The position numbers and the translations under genes were made by a program. The notes under the pieces are model-generated. The model was given only the letters and a program-made list of their open reading frames with translations. It searched no databases and was not told the origin of the DNA. A stretch of DNA of 64,000 bases, taken from the NCBI GenBank assembly GCA_022376515.1, contig WTXI01000083.1:1-64000 (forward strand), written 5' to 3'. Position 1 is the first letter of the stretch, and each line of letters starts with the position of its first letter. Source of the DNA: Lactifluus volemus. Taxonomy: Eukaryota > Basidiomycota > Agaricomycetes > Russulales > Russulaceae. Positions 47,092-59,909 of this stretch are shown in pieces.

Positions 47092-48045
47092 CCCGCCCAA
47101 CTCGACCAACGGCTCCGTCAATGGTGATGCGATCGCTGCGGCAGGCCCAGGCGAACCGCTTACTACGGAGCAGGTGGAGAAGCTCGCTCAGAAGACCTCC
47201 ATACTCAAGAAACAGACGATGAAGAAGACGAAAGGATTCACCACCCTCGACACCATCACGGCGCACTATGCGCGCACGCGTACCCTCAGCGTCGACGGCA
47301 CCGCGGTGCCTCCCGAAGCGGAGCCCATCGAAGATCCTCAGACACCAGGCTTGATGACGAAGCCGCCCGAGCATCCTTTGCAGCATCCATGGTATGTCTC
47401 AGTTCGCCCACCCCACGAAACGCACTAATTCTATTCGGCCGACATATTTATACAGGACGATCTACCACGATACCAAGACAAAGGTACCATACACGCCAAT
47501 GACCGCTACGGAGAACACGCAACACCCAGTGCCGGCTGACTCTGGGACTTACGAAGCGGGCCTGACGATGGTGGGCGAGTTTGATACCGTTTGTTGGTAT
47601 TTCAACTGGCTCAAGCCGCCGACCAAGCTGGAGCGCAACTCGAACTATCACCTGTTCAAGTCGGGCATCAAGCCGATGTCGGAGGACGATGCGGGGGCAA
47701 GTGGGTGCTCACGATGAAGAACAACTCTGCGATGCTCGACTAGTACTGGCAGTGGCGTGGCACTCATCGGTGAAGAATTCGACGAGAGTGACGAGATCTG
47801 GGGCGCGGTCTTCAGCTTGCGATCCAAGGTCGATCGTATCCAACTGGACACGCTCAAAGGACGACGTCGATATCGGGCGCAAGCTCGTCAAGCTTCTCTA
47901 TGTCTCGGAAGCAGATGGGATCAGTCTCAAATTTCAGGTAAGCCAGCCTCTATCCTTCCTCCTGGGCGTCTTTTTTAATACATCAACCTCTCGTAGTATT
48001 ACACGGAGGATCGTCCACTTCTTCAGTTGTCCTATCGTTTGACGT
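47092..48045 (+). pseudogene. eIF4E pseudogene, unit A (5'-truncated)
   Basis: The frame starts within the N-terminal extension (NSTNGSVNGDAIAAAGPGE in copy B, entered partway) and continues through EHPLQHPW, an intron kept in place (GTATGT at about 47392 to ACAG at about 47455), TIYHDTKTKVPYT, GEFDTVCWYFNWLKPP, ERNSNYHLFKSGIKPM and the C-terminal AVFSLRSKVDRIQL. Defects include a 5' truncation, an in-frame TAG after AML (about 47740), frameshifts near 47695 and 47845, and a deletion in the last exon near 48020. eIF4E binds the mRNA cap; this copy cannot encode it. The retained intron shows DNA-level duplication. Confidence 0.85.
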
Positions 48046-48159
48046 TTCACAAGTCCAGTCACCGGTCCTGGTGATGGTCCAACACCGGTTAGCGCTGGTT
48101 TGGATAGGCACGTACGGATTTTGGGGTCAATGGCCCTGGTGGTGGTTGCCGCGGGTGAC

Positions 48160-50362
48160 GTCGTAGGCCTGCAAAGGCACACCCCAGAAGTCAGTCGTAC
48201 CACCCAATCAAACTAAAAGAAACATGCACAATATAGTGAACGTGAACAACCTCAGATCTCTTTATGGCAAAAAGTCATACGAAACCCAGCAGCGCACCGC
48301 GCTGAAGTATGAGAAATGAAAGGGGAGATTAAAGAAAAGGAAAGACATAAGACTCGGGAATTGTCAAGTAGGATGTTGCCCTGAGTCATTCCTGGGTCTG
48401 GTCTGACGTATTATTTGGCAGGTGACTTTTGAATATTCCACACGTATATGCGGTAGCGCCCGACATACTGAGTTTGACAGGCCAGTCGCATTTTTCAGCG
48501 CTGTTATGGGGCAAGCTGATTGGCTGGGGTGCCCCAACGTTTGCATCGCTGTGCGCGGCTCCGCAAATGCATGTCCCAGTAAGTCAGGGCAAAAGCGGCC
48601 TTGAACGTGAATTTACGCGTACACTTTTTTTCTGCTCTTAACCTGACGCGGTTTGTCCATTTCACTGAGAGATGAAACTGCACTGTCCACGGCTGTCCTG
48701 AGTGGCTCGGTTATGTCCCAGCGGTTTTTTTGACGCTGATGATGATGCTCGCACCCCGCGCGAGACGGGCGAAGCACGGCCTTCGCGGACGCCATTTCTA
48801 CACGACCATGATGGCATGATCCAGCTACGAGAAATTTTTGTTTTTGTTTTTGTTTCCAACTTTTCGAACACGCAAATTTTACAAACAAATATGGTATTGA
48901 AACACGGTGCCCGCCATCCCCGAACGCAAGCCAGCGAAAGTCACGGGATCGTGGTGATGATTATTAATCAAGGCGCCACAGGAGCATGTGGAGAGGAAAA
49001 ATTGAAGGCAGGTGCTAGTGGAAGCCATGACGATGTTTTGTATACAGTACGTCGTCCATCAGTCTGGCTCGAGTCGTCGCGTGGAGTCTACCAGTTACCA
49101 GTACAGTGGCGAGGGTTGACCTTTCCGTGCCTCTCCTTGTTTCAATCTCCTCATGTTGAACCTCTTGCATCCATATACTGTATTCTGCAACCTGCGTCAA
49201 TCGGCAACTGCGATGCTGCAGATGTCATTCTGATGGCAATATCGACCTGATTTTGTGAGGTAATTTATTTCACGCCCTACCGTGACTCCCGCAAAGCACT
49301 CATGAAATGTTGAGTCTCGGATGCTGGGAAGAACTTGTGTAGAGATCCATCAGCATCACTCTGTGTGCGCGCCGACCCGGAGTTGTCTCAGGGTAGTGAT
49401 TCGCTCAACCTTTGCTCCTGTTATGCTAAGCTCCTAATGTTACATGTTCCCACGCATGGGCTCACCCATGATGGGCGGCTGCACGCTGTCATACCTGCCC
49501 GTACGCCCGCTATATGGTTCAACTTTGCGCATCCAAGGACGCTCGACTACTTCAGCCACGAGTGACGTATATCGAACTGCAACAATCGATCCGATTTCTT
49601 GACTTGGTGGCATGGGGGGCTTGGCCTAAGCTGCACCCGCCGGCGCTTTGGATGTAACTAAGGAAGGCCAACATAAGGGCTTCGCTGCTTCACCACGCAG
49701 AGAATGACGCTCTAGAGGACAAAAATAGAGGACCGGCGATGCACGTTCACGTTCCCATGGTGAGAGGATTTACGGCGTGCCGTGCCCAATAAATTGGAGA
49801 TGGTGTGATCATGACCTTGTAAGTAGTTTGGCGTAGAACCAACGACCATTTGGAACACGCTCGTGGCTTTAGTATGTCCCAGTTGTACTTGTGAACGAGT
49901 AGCACCGACCGGGATACACAGTTGCCTCAGCCTGCTATCATGTGAGAGGTCAAACATTTATTTTTTTCAAGTTGCATTTCTGTAGCGCGATATATATACA
50001 CAATACAAAGATACATGTGGCATCGTCCAGGATGAATGTTAGGGTAAGAGCTGAGTAACAATATATGGTAGGCGGATAGTCTAACTGAGGCCCGAGAATT
50101 CACCCCATGGTACCTCGGCGGTCTCCTCTCGATATCTATCTCCCGGATGTAATTGGTGAAGGCGGCCTCGCCTGTCCCTGGATGGTGACGACAATAGAGT
50201 TCGTCGATGAGCAATGAGGTAGCGTACGTTGGCCGCATCAGCAAGGCGGCAGATATTGGTCAATCATAGTGTGTCATGGTCGTCTGTTGAAAAAAACCAT
50301 AACCGACACCCCTGGTGGAGAGAATGAGCCTTTACCACTTCGAATGTAGTATAAAACTGACT
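48160..50362. other. Noncoding spacer of unit B
   Basis: Homologous to the unit A spacer, without the 540-bp block at 39115-39655. It retains the empty site (around 48411) for the MITE found in unit C. No gene supported. Confidence 0.7.
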
Positions 50363-53300
50363 TTATGGGGATGGATCGTGATGATCATATATCGTGGCCC
50401 AATTTGATCCGTGCACAAACTTTGAGAAATCTAGTCGGGTCTCATGTTCACCTGCAACCCAGACAGTGCTAGGTCTATGAAGACACAGCCTGTGAAGCAG
50501 CGGAATCCATAGAAAAAGTTCATTCTCTTCTCCATATATCCAGCCATCATTGTTGATCAGGGTTTGGTCTGTAAAATGGATCTTCTCGGTATCTTCCGTT
50601 ATGACCTTCCCTACATGAATTGTGGAATCGTCCGAGGTTGAAGCAGTGAGATTGGTGTGTCCAAGAAACGGTCCCGCTACGACCTGTCCTGTTGTAGCAT
50701 CCCACACCCGAATCGTGTGGTCCTCCGAGGCCGATGCGATACGCTGTCCATCCGGCGAGAATGCAACAGAATAGACCGCCTCGGTGTGTCCAGTAAATGG
50801 GCCTGCTAGAACCTGTCCTGTCGTGGCATCCCACACACGAATCGTGCGATCCCACGAGGCCGATGCGATACACTGTCCGTCCGGCGAGAATGCAACAGAA
50901 CTGACCGCACCGGTGTGTCCAGTAAATGGGCCTGCTACAACCTGTCCTGTCGTGGCATCCCACACGCGAATCGTGTGATCCCACGAGGCCGATGCGATAC
51001 GCTGTCCGTCCGGCGAGAATGCAGCAGAATTGACCACATTGGTGTGTCCAGTGAATGGGCCTGCTACAACCTGTCCTGTCGTGGCATCCCACAGACGAAT
51101 CGTGTGATCCTGAGAGGCCGATGCGATACGCTGTCCATCTGGCGAGAATGCAACAGAATTGACCCCATCGGTGTGTCCAGTAAATGGGCCTGCTACAACC
51201 TGTCCTGTTGTGGCATCCCACACGCGAATCATGCGATCCCACGAGCCCGATGCTATACGCTGTCCATCTGGCGAGAATGCAACAGAAAAGACCGCATTGG
51301 TGTGTCCAGTAAATGGGTCTGCTACAACCTGTCCTGTTGTGGCATCCCACACGCAAATCGTGTTATCCCACGAGGCCGATGCGATACGCTGTCCGTCCGG
51401 CGAGAATGCAACAGATTTGACCCCATCGGTGTGTCCAGTAAATGGGTCTGCTACAACCTGTCCTGTTGTGGCATCCCACACGCAAATCGTGTTATCCCAC
51501 GAGGCCGATGCGATACGCTGTCCGTCCGGCGAGAATGCAACAGAATTGACCACATCGGTGTGTCCAGGAAATGGGCCTGCTACAACCTGTCTTGTCGTGG
51601 CATCCCACAGACAAATCGTGCGATCCCTCGAGGCCGATGCGATACGCTGTCCGTCCGGCGAGAATGCAACAGAATTGACCTCATCGGTGTGTCCAGTAAA
51701 TGGGCCTGCTACAACCTGTCTTGTCGTGGCATCCCACAGACGAATCGTGCGATCCTTCGAGGCCGATGCGATACGCTGTCCGTCCGGCGAGAATGCAACA
51801 GAATTGACCTCATCGGTGTGTCCAGTAAATGGGCCTGCTACAACCTGTTCTGTCGTGGCATCCCACACACGAATCGTGTGATCCCTCGAGGCCGATGCGA
51901 TATGCTGTCCATCCGGCGAGAATGCAACAGAATAGACCGCCTCGGTGTGTCCAGTAAATGGGCCTGCTACAACCTGTCCTGTCGTGGCATCCCACATGCG
52001 AATCGTTTCATCCCACGAGGCCGATGCGATACGCTGTCCATCCGGCGAGAATGCAACAGAAAAGACCGCATTGGTGTGTCCAGTAAATGGGTCTGCTACA
52101 ACCTGTCCTGTCGTGGCATCCCACATGCGAATCGTTTCATCCCACGAGGCCGATGCGATACGCTGTCCATCCGGCGAGAATGCAACAGAATAGACCCCAT
52201 CGGTGTGTCCAGTAAATGGGCCTGCTACAACCTGTCCTGTCGTGGCATCCGACACGCGAATCGTGTGATCCCACGAGGCCGATGCGATACGCTGTCCGTC
52301 CGGCGAGAATGCAACAGAATAGACCACATCGGTGTGTCCGGTGAATGGGCCCGCTACAGCCTGTCCTGTCGTGGCATCCCACAAGCGAATCGTGTGATCC
52401 CACGAGGCCGATGCGATACGTTGTCCGTCCGGTGAGAATACAACTGAATTGACAATGTCGTCATGGGCCTGAATTGTCATTTCCAATGCTGGCCAATGAG
52501 ACAACCGCCCACGTTCAAAACTCAACGTGTGAGGAAATTGGTGAACGAATTGATTGAAGATCCGGGAAGACGTTGGTGTGAAAGGAAGGGCAGAGACATA
52601 GATATGAGGAGCGCTCCTTGCCACCGCCATTCCGAAATACCGTACAAACGCGGACGCATCCTTTACTAATGACGACAAATTCTTCACTTCCGTTTGCAAA
52701 CTCTGTTGTGACTTTACACGAAGGTTAACATATGTCATGTTGGATTATAGAATGTACCTACCTCCCGCTGCAACCACATCAACATGTATGACAATCCCTG
52801 TGAAGCAAAAGCCACCCTGTCCTTGACACTGAGCACTTCCAGCCAAAACAAAAACTTTGTCTCGAAGAGCGATCGGAGTTTCTTGAAAATATCGTAGTCG
52901 AAGGCAAGATGTTGTAAATGGTCGCCCCAGTAAATACAGGCATACGATAGAGCAGGTCCAATGTGTTCCGAAATCCGAGATTCCAAGTCTGGGACGTCGC
53001 GATTGGCGAGATATGACGACTCGAGTTTGCAGATGTTGAATTTCAGGTTCTTGAGCATTAAACCGAGGCAGGAATGTGCCAACTGATGGTGGGAATCCTC
53101 AAGATCCACGAAAAACACGTTGCTCGCCTTATTCGTGAGAAAGTCACGGAACGAGGTGTGGAGAGGAACGATGGGACGCGTCTGATCCGATGAAGTGACA
53201 TTACTCAGCAGCGAGCCGAGGTCACCAACAATTTCAAGCACAAGAAGCGGATCAGAATCCTCGGGGTCATCAACCGGTGCATGCCGTCGTAGTCCAATCA

Positions 53301-55881
53301 ACGTCTCAACTGAGAGGGGCTCGATCGAAGCAAGAAGTTGTCCCATGATCGACCGAAATAGCATCTGTTCTTCTTCTGATTTGAAGTACTCTTCGAGAAC
53401 CTCCTTGTACAAGCCATCCAACAGACCTTCCCGATTATGGCCCTGAGAGTGTCCCAATAGGCGCTGGACCCGCTTTCTCATGTTGATCCCACGACCACGG
53501 CCATTTATGAACCCAGATGCAACGGCCACCCACTGAAACAGGCCTTCTGCCGCCTTTGCTAACTTGTCCCCATGCTCTTTGAACACCTCTTCGGGGAGCT
53601 CATTCCGAAGATATGCCACAATATCTTGCTCCGTGTTTGCAGCCAGTACCGCGTCATCCATATAGAGAGTACGGATAGACTGCGCGTTGGCAAACGCATG
53701 TTCGATATCATTCTCCGGCCTCGAGGTGATGAGTACGCGGAAGTTTGCTGGGAAGTCGATGAGGCGTTGAGCAAGAAACGTTTGTAGCCCATTTTTACCG
53801 ATCGCGGCTCCACTCTCGTCCAACGCATCGATGATGATTAGAATAGGACTGGGAAGTGGCAGGTCCTTGAGCGATTCGAGAAGGAGGCAATCGAAAAGTG
53901 TACGATAGTCTCGTGTACTACGAAGAGATGAATCGTCCTTGATGACTCTTCCGAGTGCGTGTTTGAATGTAGGATAGTGATCAGCGAGATCGCGTGCAAG
54001 TGTCGTGAACAGCTGGTAAGCCTCATCTTTCGACCGTTCTTTCCGCATGAAAGCGAAGTATGAGCCGAGACAATTCTTGTCGAAGCGACGTGCCAACTCA
54101 TGGGCAATTGATGACTTTCCCATGCCTGCTTGGCCGAGAAGAACGAGGGCACGCTCCGATCCGGGATTGTTGATCCACTTGACGATATAGTCCAAGAAGG
54201 CCACACGGGTGCCTGGAAGACAGCGCCTCTCATCGCCGAATCGCCAGCCTCCCTTATAAGGTAGTTCTCTGATTTTTGCATCCAATTCTATGTTCACAAG
54301 GGTTGTGAGACCGACGATGCATTGATTTTGTTACTGTCAAAATTACGCACCGGCTTCTAATGCTAGGTTCGACACCTCCGTTAGCTGCGTGTTTACGTTC
54401 CTCAGATCATCCTGGGTTTGAAGGACAGTGGCTTCAATGGTGACAGTAGCATGTGCGAGGAACTCCTGTCGTAATCGAGCAAGGGTGCCGCTATAGTCTT
54501 CAACTTTTCCGTCAACTCGGTGAGCAATATTCTTCATAGTCCGCGTTACTAAAAATCACGTTTCAGTAATCTGGGACAAGTCAAGTCAAGACAACGTACC
54601 GACTGCGGCATCCTTCGCATATGATTCAATGAATTCGGCACATCCGGAGACGCACTGCAGCATCTGATCCAAAATTTTAGCCTGCTTCGACTCCGGCTGG
54701 ATGCTCCTCAAAATGTCCGCCTCCTTTGCGAATTCAAAGGCATCACGTATCGCAGTAAGTAGTGTTCGGACGTTGTCGTCACGCTTGAATTGTTGTAACA
54801 AAGTCTGGCGGCGAGGCTAAATGGTTGTTCCATATCCTCTGGCAACGCAAGGACACACACCTCGGGAATCTTTGAGAGCAACGTCCATGCTGAGCTGGCC
54901 TGAGAGTTCAGCTGAGGGAAGGAAATTAGCTCAGCGAAATGTAGAGAACAAAGACACTGGCCATACTTTCACGATGGGACTGACAATGTCCATCACTTGT
55001 TTGATAGTTTCGACGGTACTCTTCCAAGTTTTCACGTTATCCATAGCTTCCTCGGCGCGATCGAGAGAACGTGACATATCCATCTGGCTATCCGCTACTG
55101 GTCCGACAGGAGTACTGCTCTCGATGGGAGGGTCACCCGATAGAGGAAGTAGAGGGATAGTAACGGCCGTAGATTGTATGGGTTCAGCACCTCTTTCAGC
55201 GACAGGATTGTCTACGTTTGTTGTTGCAGGGTCCGGGATGCTGACTGCCGCAGACATGGATGAATTCGGGTTTATTGACACAATGATCGTCAAGTAGGGT
55301 GAGGCCAGCTCGGATCCATGTCCGGCATGAGCACTGCAAAGAGGAACATCATGTTCTACATGTAGGGTGCTTAGCTGGACGCACGAGTAGGGATTCCAAA
55401 AAAAATAGAAATAAAAGACGAACCGCGTTGGGGCTCACAACTTTCACAGGCAATCTCCTTCGTTCCAACAAGGGTATCTTTCCTAAAGGTCCTTTTCACA
55501 TAAAGAGATATTGTGATATTGGAACTTGGTTGTACAGCGCTGCAAGAGACGAAGTTTGGTGGAAATAGAAATAAAAATAGGACTGTTCCCACAAGGCGTC
55601 GACATTCCCACTCCATTCTACACGATTCCCCACACTCTTCACAGATGGTGTTCGCAAAGTTCTCGCCCCATCGGATACAGTGGCATAACATCTTCTTCGT
55701 TTCCCATGAAAGGGAAGGTCGTGCGCTCTGAGGACTAGCAAGGGAAGATAATTAGTAAATTTCAGAGAATGGTCATGAAGATACGCACCAGTGACATGGT
55801 GTGAGCTAGGTTGTGTTCCGCTGATCTGGGGGCGGCTGGTGGACGGTATTCTGGAGATTTGAGGATCTGGGCTGTAGTCAT
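50363..55881 (-). CDS. C2-helical-NACHT-WD40 STAND protein (NLR-like), copy B
   Basis: Same exon plan as copy A: C2-like exons about 55735-55420, linker start [10 protein letters not shown] at 55257 (with a short deletion in the linker relative to A), helical exons about 55090-54343, NACHT exon ending at 52762 (Walker [10 protein letters not shown] about 54120; Walker [11 protein letters not shown] about 53830), then WD40 exon 52711-50363 with 14 units plus a degenerate one. The first exon is unresolved (possible ATG at 55881). No stop or frameshift is visible in the NACHT-WD40 part. It differs from A by scattered substitutions in NACHT, but the WD40 units cannot be aligned one to one, as expected if repeats were reshuffled. 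Confidence 0.85.
50671..52470 (-). repeat. WD40 array B: 14 units of 129 bp
   Basis: Constant 129-bp spacing (for example the boundary motif CGGTGTGTC at 50782 and 50911). Variable columns carry a different set from array A; S-W-D is frequent here (W in 9 of 14 units) and absent from array A. Units 3 and 4, 6 and 7, and 8 and 9 are near-duplicates of their neighbours. Confidence 0.9.
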
Positions 55882-57130
55882 GGTTACCAGCAAGGAAAAT
55901 CGGGCGTGAGGGAGTGCATACGAATTGGTGGTCATTTGAGTGTGTTCGAGGTGTAAAAGAAGTTGGGGGGCGATGGGAGGAGTTGAGAGGTTATAATAAA
56001 CCGAACACGAACAAGCCTCGAGGCAAATATGTGCCCATTGAAAACAACCACAAACATTCCACTGCCTGAGGCTGATGATCGATTATATATAGAGATAAGG
56101 ATGTTCCTCCAAGGAATATGTCATATCGCTGAAGCTGCCCAGTGGTCAGTCTATGATACATACATATGGACGAGAGACGATTTTTCAATCCATCTACAAT
56201 CGATGGTGAACGTACTCTCGCGAGTACGGGCGAGATCGAAGGGTGCAGAGGGGTTGCCTAACGAGGAACCGAGAAGGGACGTGCGCGGGAACGGAAAGGG
56301 GCGCCCGCGGGAGGTTACGGAGATAATGAGGGGATCCGAGACGTATGGTAAACGCGAGAATGAGACAAGATGCTACGACTTCGTAGCGATTTGAAGGAGG
56401 CGAGAGGCGAAAGGAGACTCAGAGACGGACGATTCGAGACGAAAGTGATCTATTTTTCGATGCCCTTCACTGGCCATTGGGCTAGGCCTTATATCTAGTT
56501 TACTGTAGATCTTAAATAAATGCAGAAAGTCAACAAATCTGGCAAGTCTCAACGGTGAGCTCAAGAAATTAATCATGAAACAAGTGTGAAACACCAAGAC
56601 AATAAGGAAGAGAGCAAAAACGGTATGAAAGAGGGAGGATGTGAGACTTCGTCCGCTGGGACGCTGCAACGGGCAACGCCCCCGATGGGCTTGGTCTTGC
56701 GCGACGGCGCTCGACGATACAAAGAAGGAAAAGACGGAGCGGCACTAGAGTTGGAAACGCGGTCAAAGCGTTGTCTCATAGTACCGGCTTTTAGGGAAGA
56801 GCTCTAAGTGGAGTTGAAAAATAAGTGATCTAGCAAAGTAAGAAGTCCAAGAAAGTATGTGCAAATGCCCGCGTTCGAATACTTGGTTGATGGATCTTTG
56901 CTTCGTGTCGGGGTCAGTCGATGTCGAGGTGGTGAAACGAATCGAATACGAGGGTGGACGCGAGATCGATGGATGGTCGAAAGAAAGTGGACGGAATCGG
57001 AGTCAAACGCGAGGGCTACCTTACAATGGAAAGCTTAGAATTGGTTCAAGTTGATGTGATGACATAAAACGGTGGGCTCGGGGATGCGCCGAGCCGACCC
57101 TTTGTGAGCTCCCGCCACCGCACCCTCGCC
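55882..57130. other. Spacer between NLR copy B and eIF4E pseudogene B
   Basis: Homology to unit A stops near 56060 (46163 in A); from there to 57130 the DNA is private to B in this window. It presumably contains the divergent 5' flanks of both genes. No gene supported. Confidence 0.6.
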
Positions 57131-58430
57131 ATGAGCACCAACACAACTGCTGCTGCCTCTTAATCCGGTCCAGAACTTCTCAAGTCAGACCGAACTTCTT
57201 CAACAGGGGGACGACTTCCATCGCTAAATCAACTCGCAGCACGCATCGGAGCCAACACCCCACCGCCAGCCAACCCATCCATCGTCAGTCGGCCGCGCTT
57301 GGCCGCCTCTCTCCTTCGCACAGGCTCGCAAACGTCCCTCTCGACCGCGACATCTGTCGCAGATTCTGTCGCCGTCAACGTCCCTCTGACACGTTCTACT
57401 TCTCCCGCCGCCCTCTCCACCTCCCCGCCCAACTCGACCAACGGCTCCGTCAATGGTGATGCGATCGCTGCGGCAGGCCCAGGCGAATCTCTTACCACAG
57501 AGCAGGTGGAGAAACTCGCCCAAGAGACCTCCATACTCGAGAAGCAGACGATGAAGAAGACGAAAGGATTCAAAAACATCCCCACCCTCGACGCCATCAC
57601 GGCGCACTATGCGCGCACGCGTACCCTTAGCGTCGACGGCACCGCGGTGCCTCCCGAAGCGGAGCTCATTGAAGATCCTCAGACACCAGGCTTGATGACG
57701 AAGCCGCCCGAGCATCCTTTGCAGCATTCATGGTGCGTCTCAGTTCGCCCACCCCACGAAACGCACTAATTCTATTCGGCCGACATATTTATATAGGACG
57801 ATCTACCACGATACCAAGGCAAAGGTACCATACACGGCAATGACCGCTACGGAGAGCACGCAACACCCAGCGCCGGCTGACTCTGTGACTTAAGAAGCGG
57901 GCATGACGACGGTGGGCGAGTTTGATACCGTCGAGTCGTATTGTCGGTATTTCAACTGGTTCAAGCTGCCGGCCAAGCTGGAGCGCAACTCGAACTTTCA
58001 CATGTTTAAGTCGGGCATCAAGCCGATGTGGGAGGACGAGGCGGGGGCAAGTGGGTGCTCACGATGAAGAACAACCCTGCGATGCTCGGCTAATACTGGC
58101 AGTGGGATGGTACTCATCGGTGAAGAACTCGACGAGAGTGACGAGATCTGGGGCGCGGTCTTCAGCTTGCGATCCAAGGTCGATCGTATCCAACTGGACA
58201 CGCTCAAAGGATGACGTCGATATCGGGCGCAAGCTCGTCAAGCTTTCTCGATGTCTCGGAAGCAGATGGGATCAGTCTCAAATTTCAGGTAAGCCAGCCT
58301 CTATCCCTTCCTCCTGGGCGTCTTTTAATCCACCAACCTCTCGTAGTATTACACGGAGGATCGTCCACTTCCGAACAAGCTCCTTCCGATACATACTGTT
58401 CTTCAGTTGTCCTATCGTTTGACATTTGAC
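57131..58430 (+). pseudogene. eIF4E pseudogene, unit B
   Basis: The fullest copy: ATG at 57131, N-terminal extension with SIVSRPRLAASLLRTGSQTS, cap-binding fold segments EHPLQHSW, TIYHDTKAKVPYT, GEFDTVESYCRYFNWF, ERNSNFHMFKSGIKPMWEDE, KWVLTMKNNPAML, AVFSLRSKVDRIQL and SEADGISLKFQ, with introns retained at about 57733-57796 and 58289-58347. Disabling changes: TAA at 57161-57163 (codon 11), TAA at 57891-57893 where copy A has TAC, a stop after AMLG near 58092, and frameshifts. Copy A shares the lesion after AML and the one after RIQL, so decay began before the duplication. Confidence 0.88.
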
Positions 58431-58771
58431 GAGTCCAGTCACCGGTCCTGGTGATGGTCCAACGGCGGTTAGCGCTGGTTCGGATAGACATGTACGGATT
58501 TTGGGGTCGATAGTTGTGTGCTCAGTGGCCCTGGTGGTGGTTGGCGCTCGAAGCGCTCTGGCGTGGGTGACGTCGTAGGCCTGCAAAGGCACTCCTCAGA
58601 AGTCAGTCGTACCACCCAATCAAAAGAAAAAGAAAAAAGAAACATGCACGATATATTGAACGTGAACAACCTCAGATCTCTTTGGAAAATTAAAGAAAAG
58701 GAAAGACATAAGACTCGGGAATTGGCAAGTAGGATGTTGCCCTGAGTCATTCCTGGGTCTGGTCTGACGTA

Positions 58772-59085
58772 CTAACCCTCCCCCTACCGGACCACCCCCC
58801 CTCCGGACCACTCTATATTTCTCGCCCATTTCTTGCTCATCACCACAAATTTCGCCTACAGTATCTAGTACCATGTATTATCATATTCCACAAATTTTTT
58901 GGTAGAAATCATAGTGTGTGGCGAAATAAAATACAGTGTGTTGTCACGCCTGCCTGTGTCGGAGTTTACATATTTCCAAAATCGGATGCTTAGCGCTCGC
59001 AACAGCCAATCAGAGTCTGAAAATGGTATGTGACATTGCGTGACTGGTCCGGAAGGGGGGGTGGTCCGGTAGGGGGGAGGGTTAG
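58772..59085. mobile_element. 314-bp MITE with TA target duplication
   Basis: Ends are inverted (CTAACCCTCCCCCTACCGG at the left; the right end reads the complement, CCGGTAGGGGGGAGGGTTAG), with one length difference in a C run, and extend about 38 bp. TA flanks both sides (58770-58771 and 59086-59087). Unit B has the uninterrupted sequence GACGTATTATTTGGCAGG, so the empty site is known. TA duplication points to a Tc1/mariner-class transposase acting in trans. No coding capacity. Confidence 0.93.
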
Positions 59086-59909
59086 TATTATTTGGCAGGT
59101 GCCTTTTGAATATCCCACACGTATATGCGGTAGCGCCCGACATACCGAGTTTGACAAGCCAGTTGCACTTTTCAGCGCTGTCATGGGGCAAACTGCTTGC
59201 TGGGGCGCCCCAACGTTTGCATCGCTGTGCGCGGCTCCGCAGATGCATGCCCATGCATGACACGGGCAAATGCGGTCTTGAACGCAAATTTACGCGTACA
59301 CTTTTTTTCTGCTCTGAACTTGACGCGGTTTGTCCCATTTACTGCGAGATGAAACTGCACTGTCCACGGTGGCTCGGTTATGTCCCAGCGGTTTTTTTTA
59401 CGCTGATGATGATGGGAGCTCCCCGCGCGAGACGGACGAAGCGCTGCCTTCGCGGACGCCATTTCCACACGACCATGATCCAGCTACGACAATTTTTTGT
59501 TTTGCTTTCCAACTTTTCGAACACGCAAATTTTACGAACAAATACGGCATTGAAACACGGTGCCCGCCATCCCCGAACGCAAGCCAGCGAAAGTCACGGG
59601 ATCGTGGTGATTATTAATCAAGGCGCCGCAGGAGCATGTGGACTACAAAAGGCAGGTGCCAGTGGAAGCCATCACGATGTTTTGCATACGTCGTCCATCA
59701 GTCTGGTCCGAGTCGTCGCGTGGAGTCTACCTTACCAGTACGGTGGCGAGGGTCTTTCTGTGCCTCTCCTTGTTTCAATCTCCTCATGTTGAACCTCTTG
59801 CATCCATATACTGTATTCTGCAATTGAACCTACGCCAATCGGCAACCTCAGATGTCAACAGTGTTAACTTCCAAAGTGCTCTCGCCTCTAAACATCGTGA
59901 ATATAACTA

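Larger units (their letters stand above)
37222..48159. repeat. Segmental duplication unit A (about 10.9 kb)
   Basis: Homology among the units begins at GTCGTAGGC(C/T)TGCAAA, at 37222, about 48160 and about 58572. In order each unit holds a 2-3 kb noncoding spacer, a minus-strand C2-NACHT-WD40 gene, a 5' flank and a plus-strand eIF4E pseudogene. Unit A follows unique DNA (the 35999-36721 gene), so its left edge is the array border. It alone carries the CUE-domain gene fragment. Confidence 0.85.
48160..58571. repeat. Segmental duplication unit B (about 10.4 kb)
   Basis: Same order as unit A. Offsets between homologous points (stop codon of the NLR gene 40184 versus 50363) give a period of about 10.2 kb from A to B and 11.0 kb from B to C (61336), the differences being private indels. 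Confidence 0.85.

Noticed and set aside
50915..52435. 506-codon plus-strand open frame antisense to WD40 array B (also 51159-51881, 42143-42539, 62275-63405 and similar)
   Set aside because: They exist because the 129-bp unit is a multiple of three and lacks stops in that antisense frame; the real, domain-bearing frame is on the minus strand.
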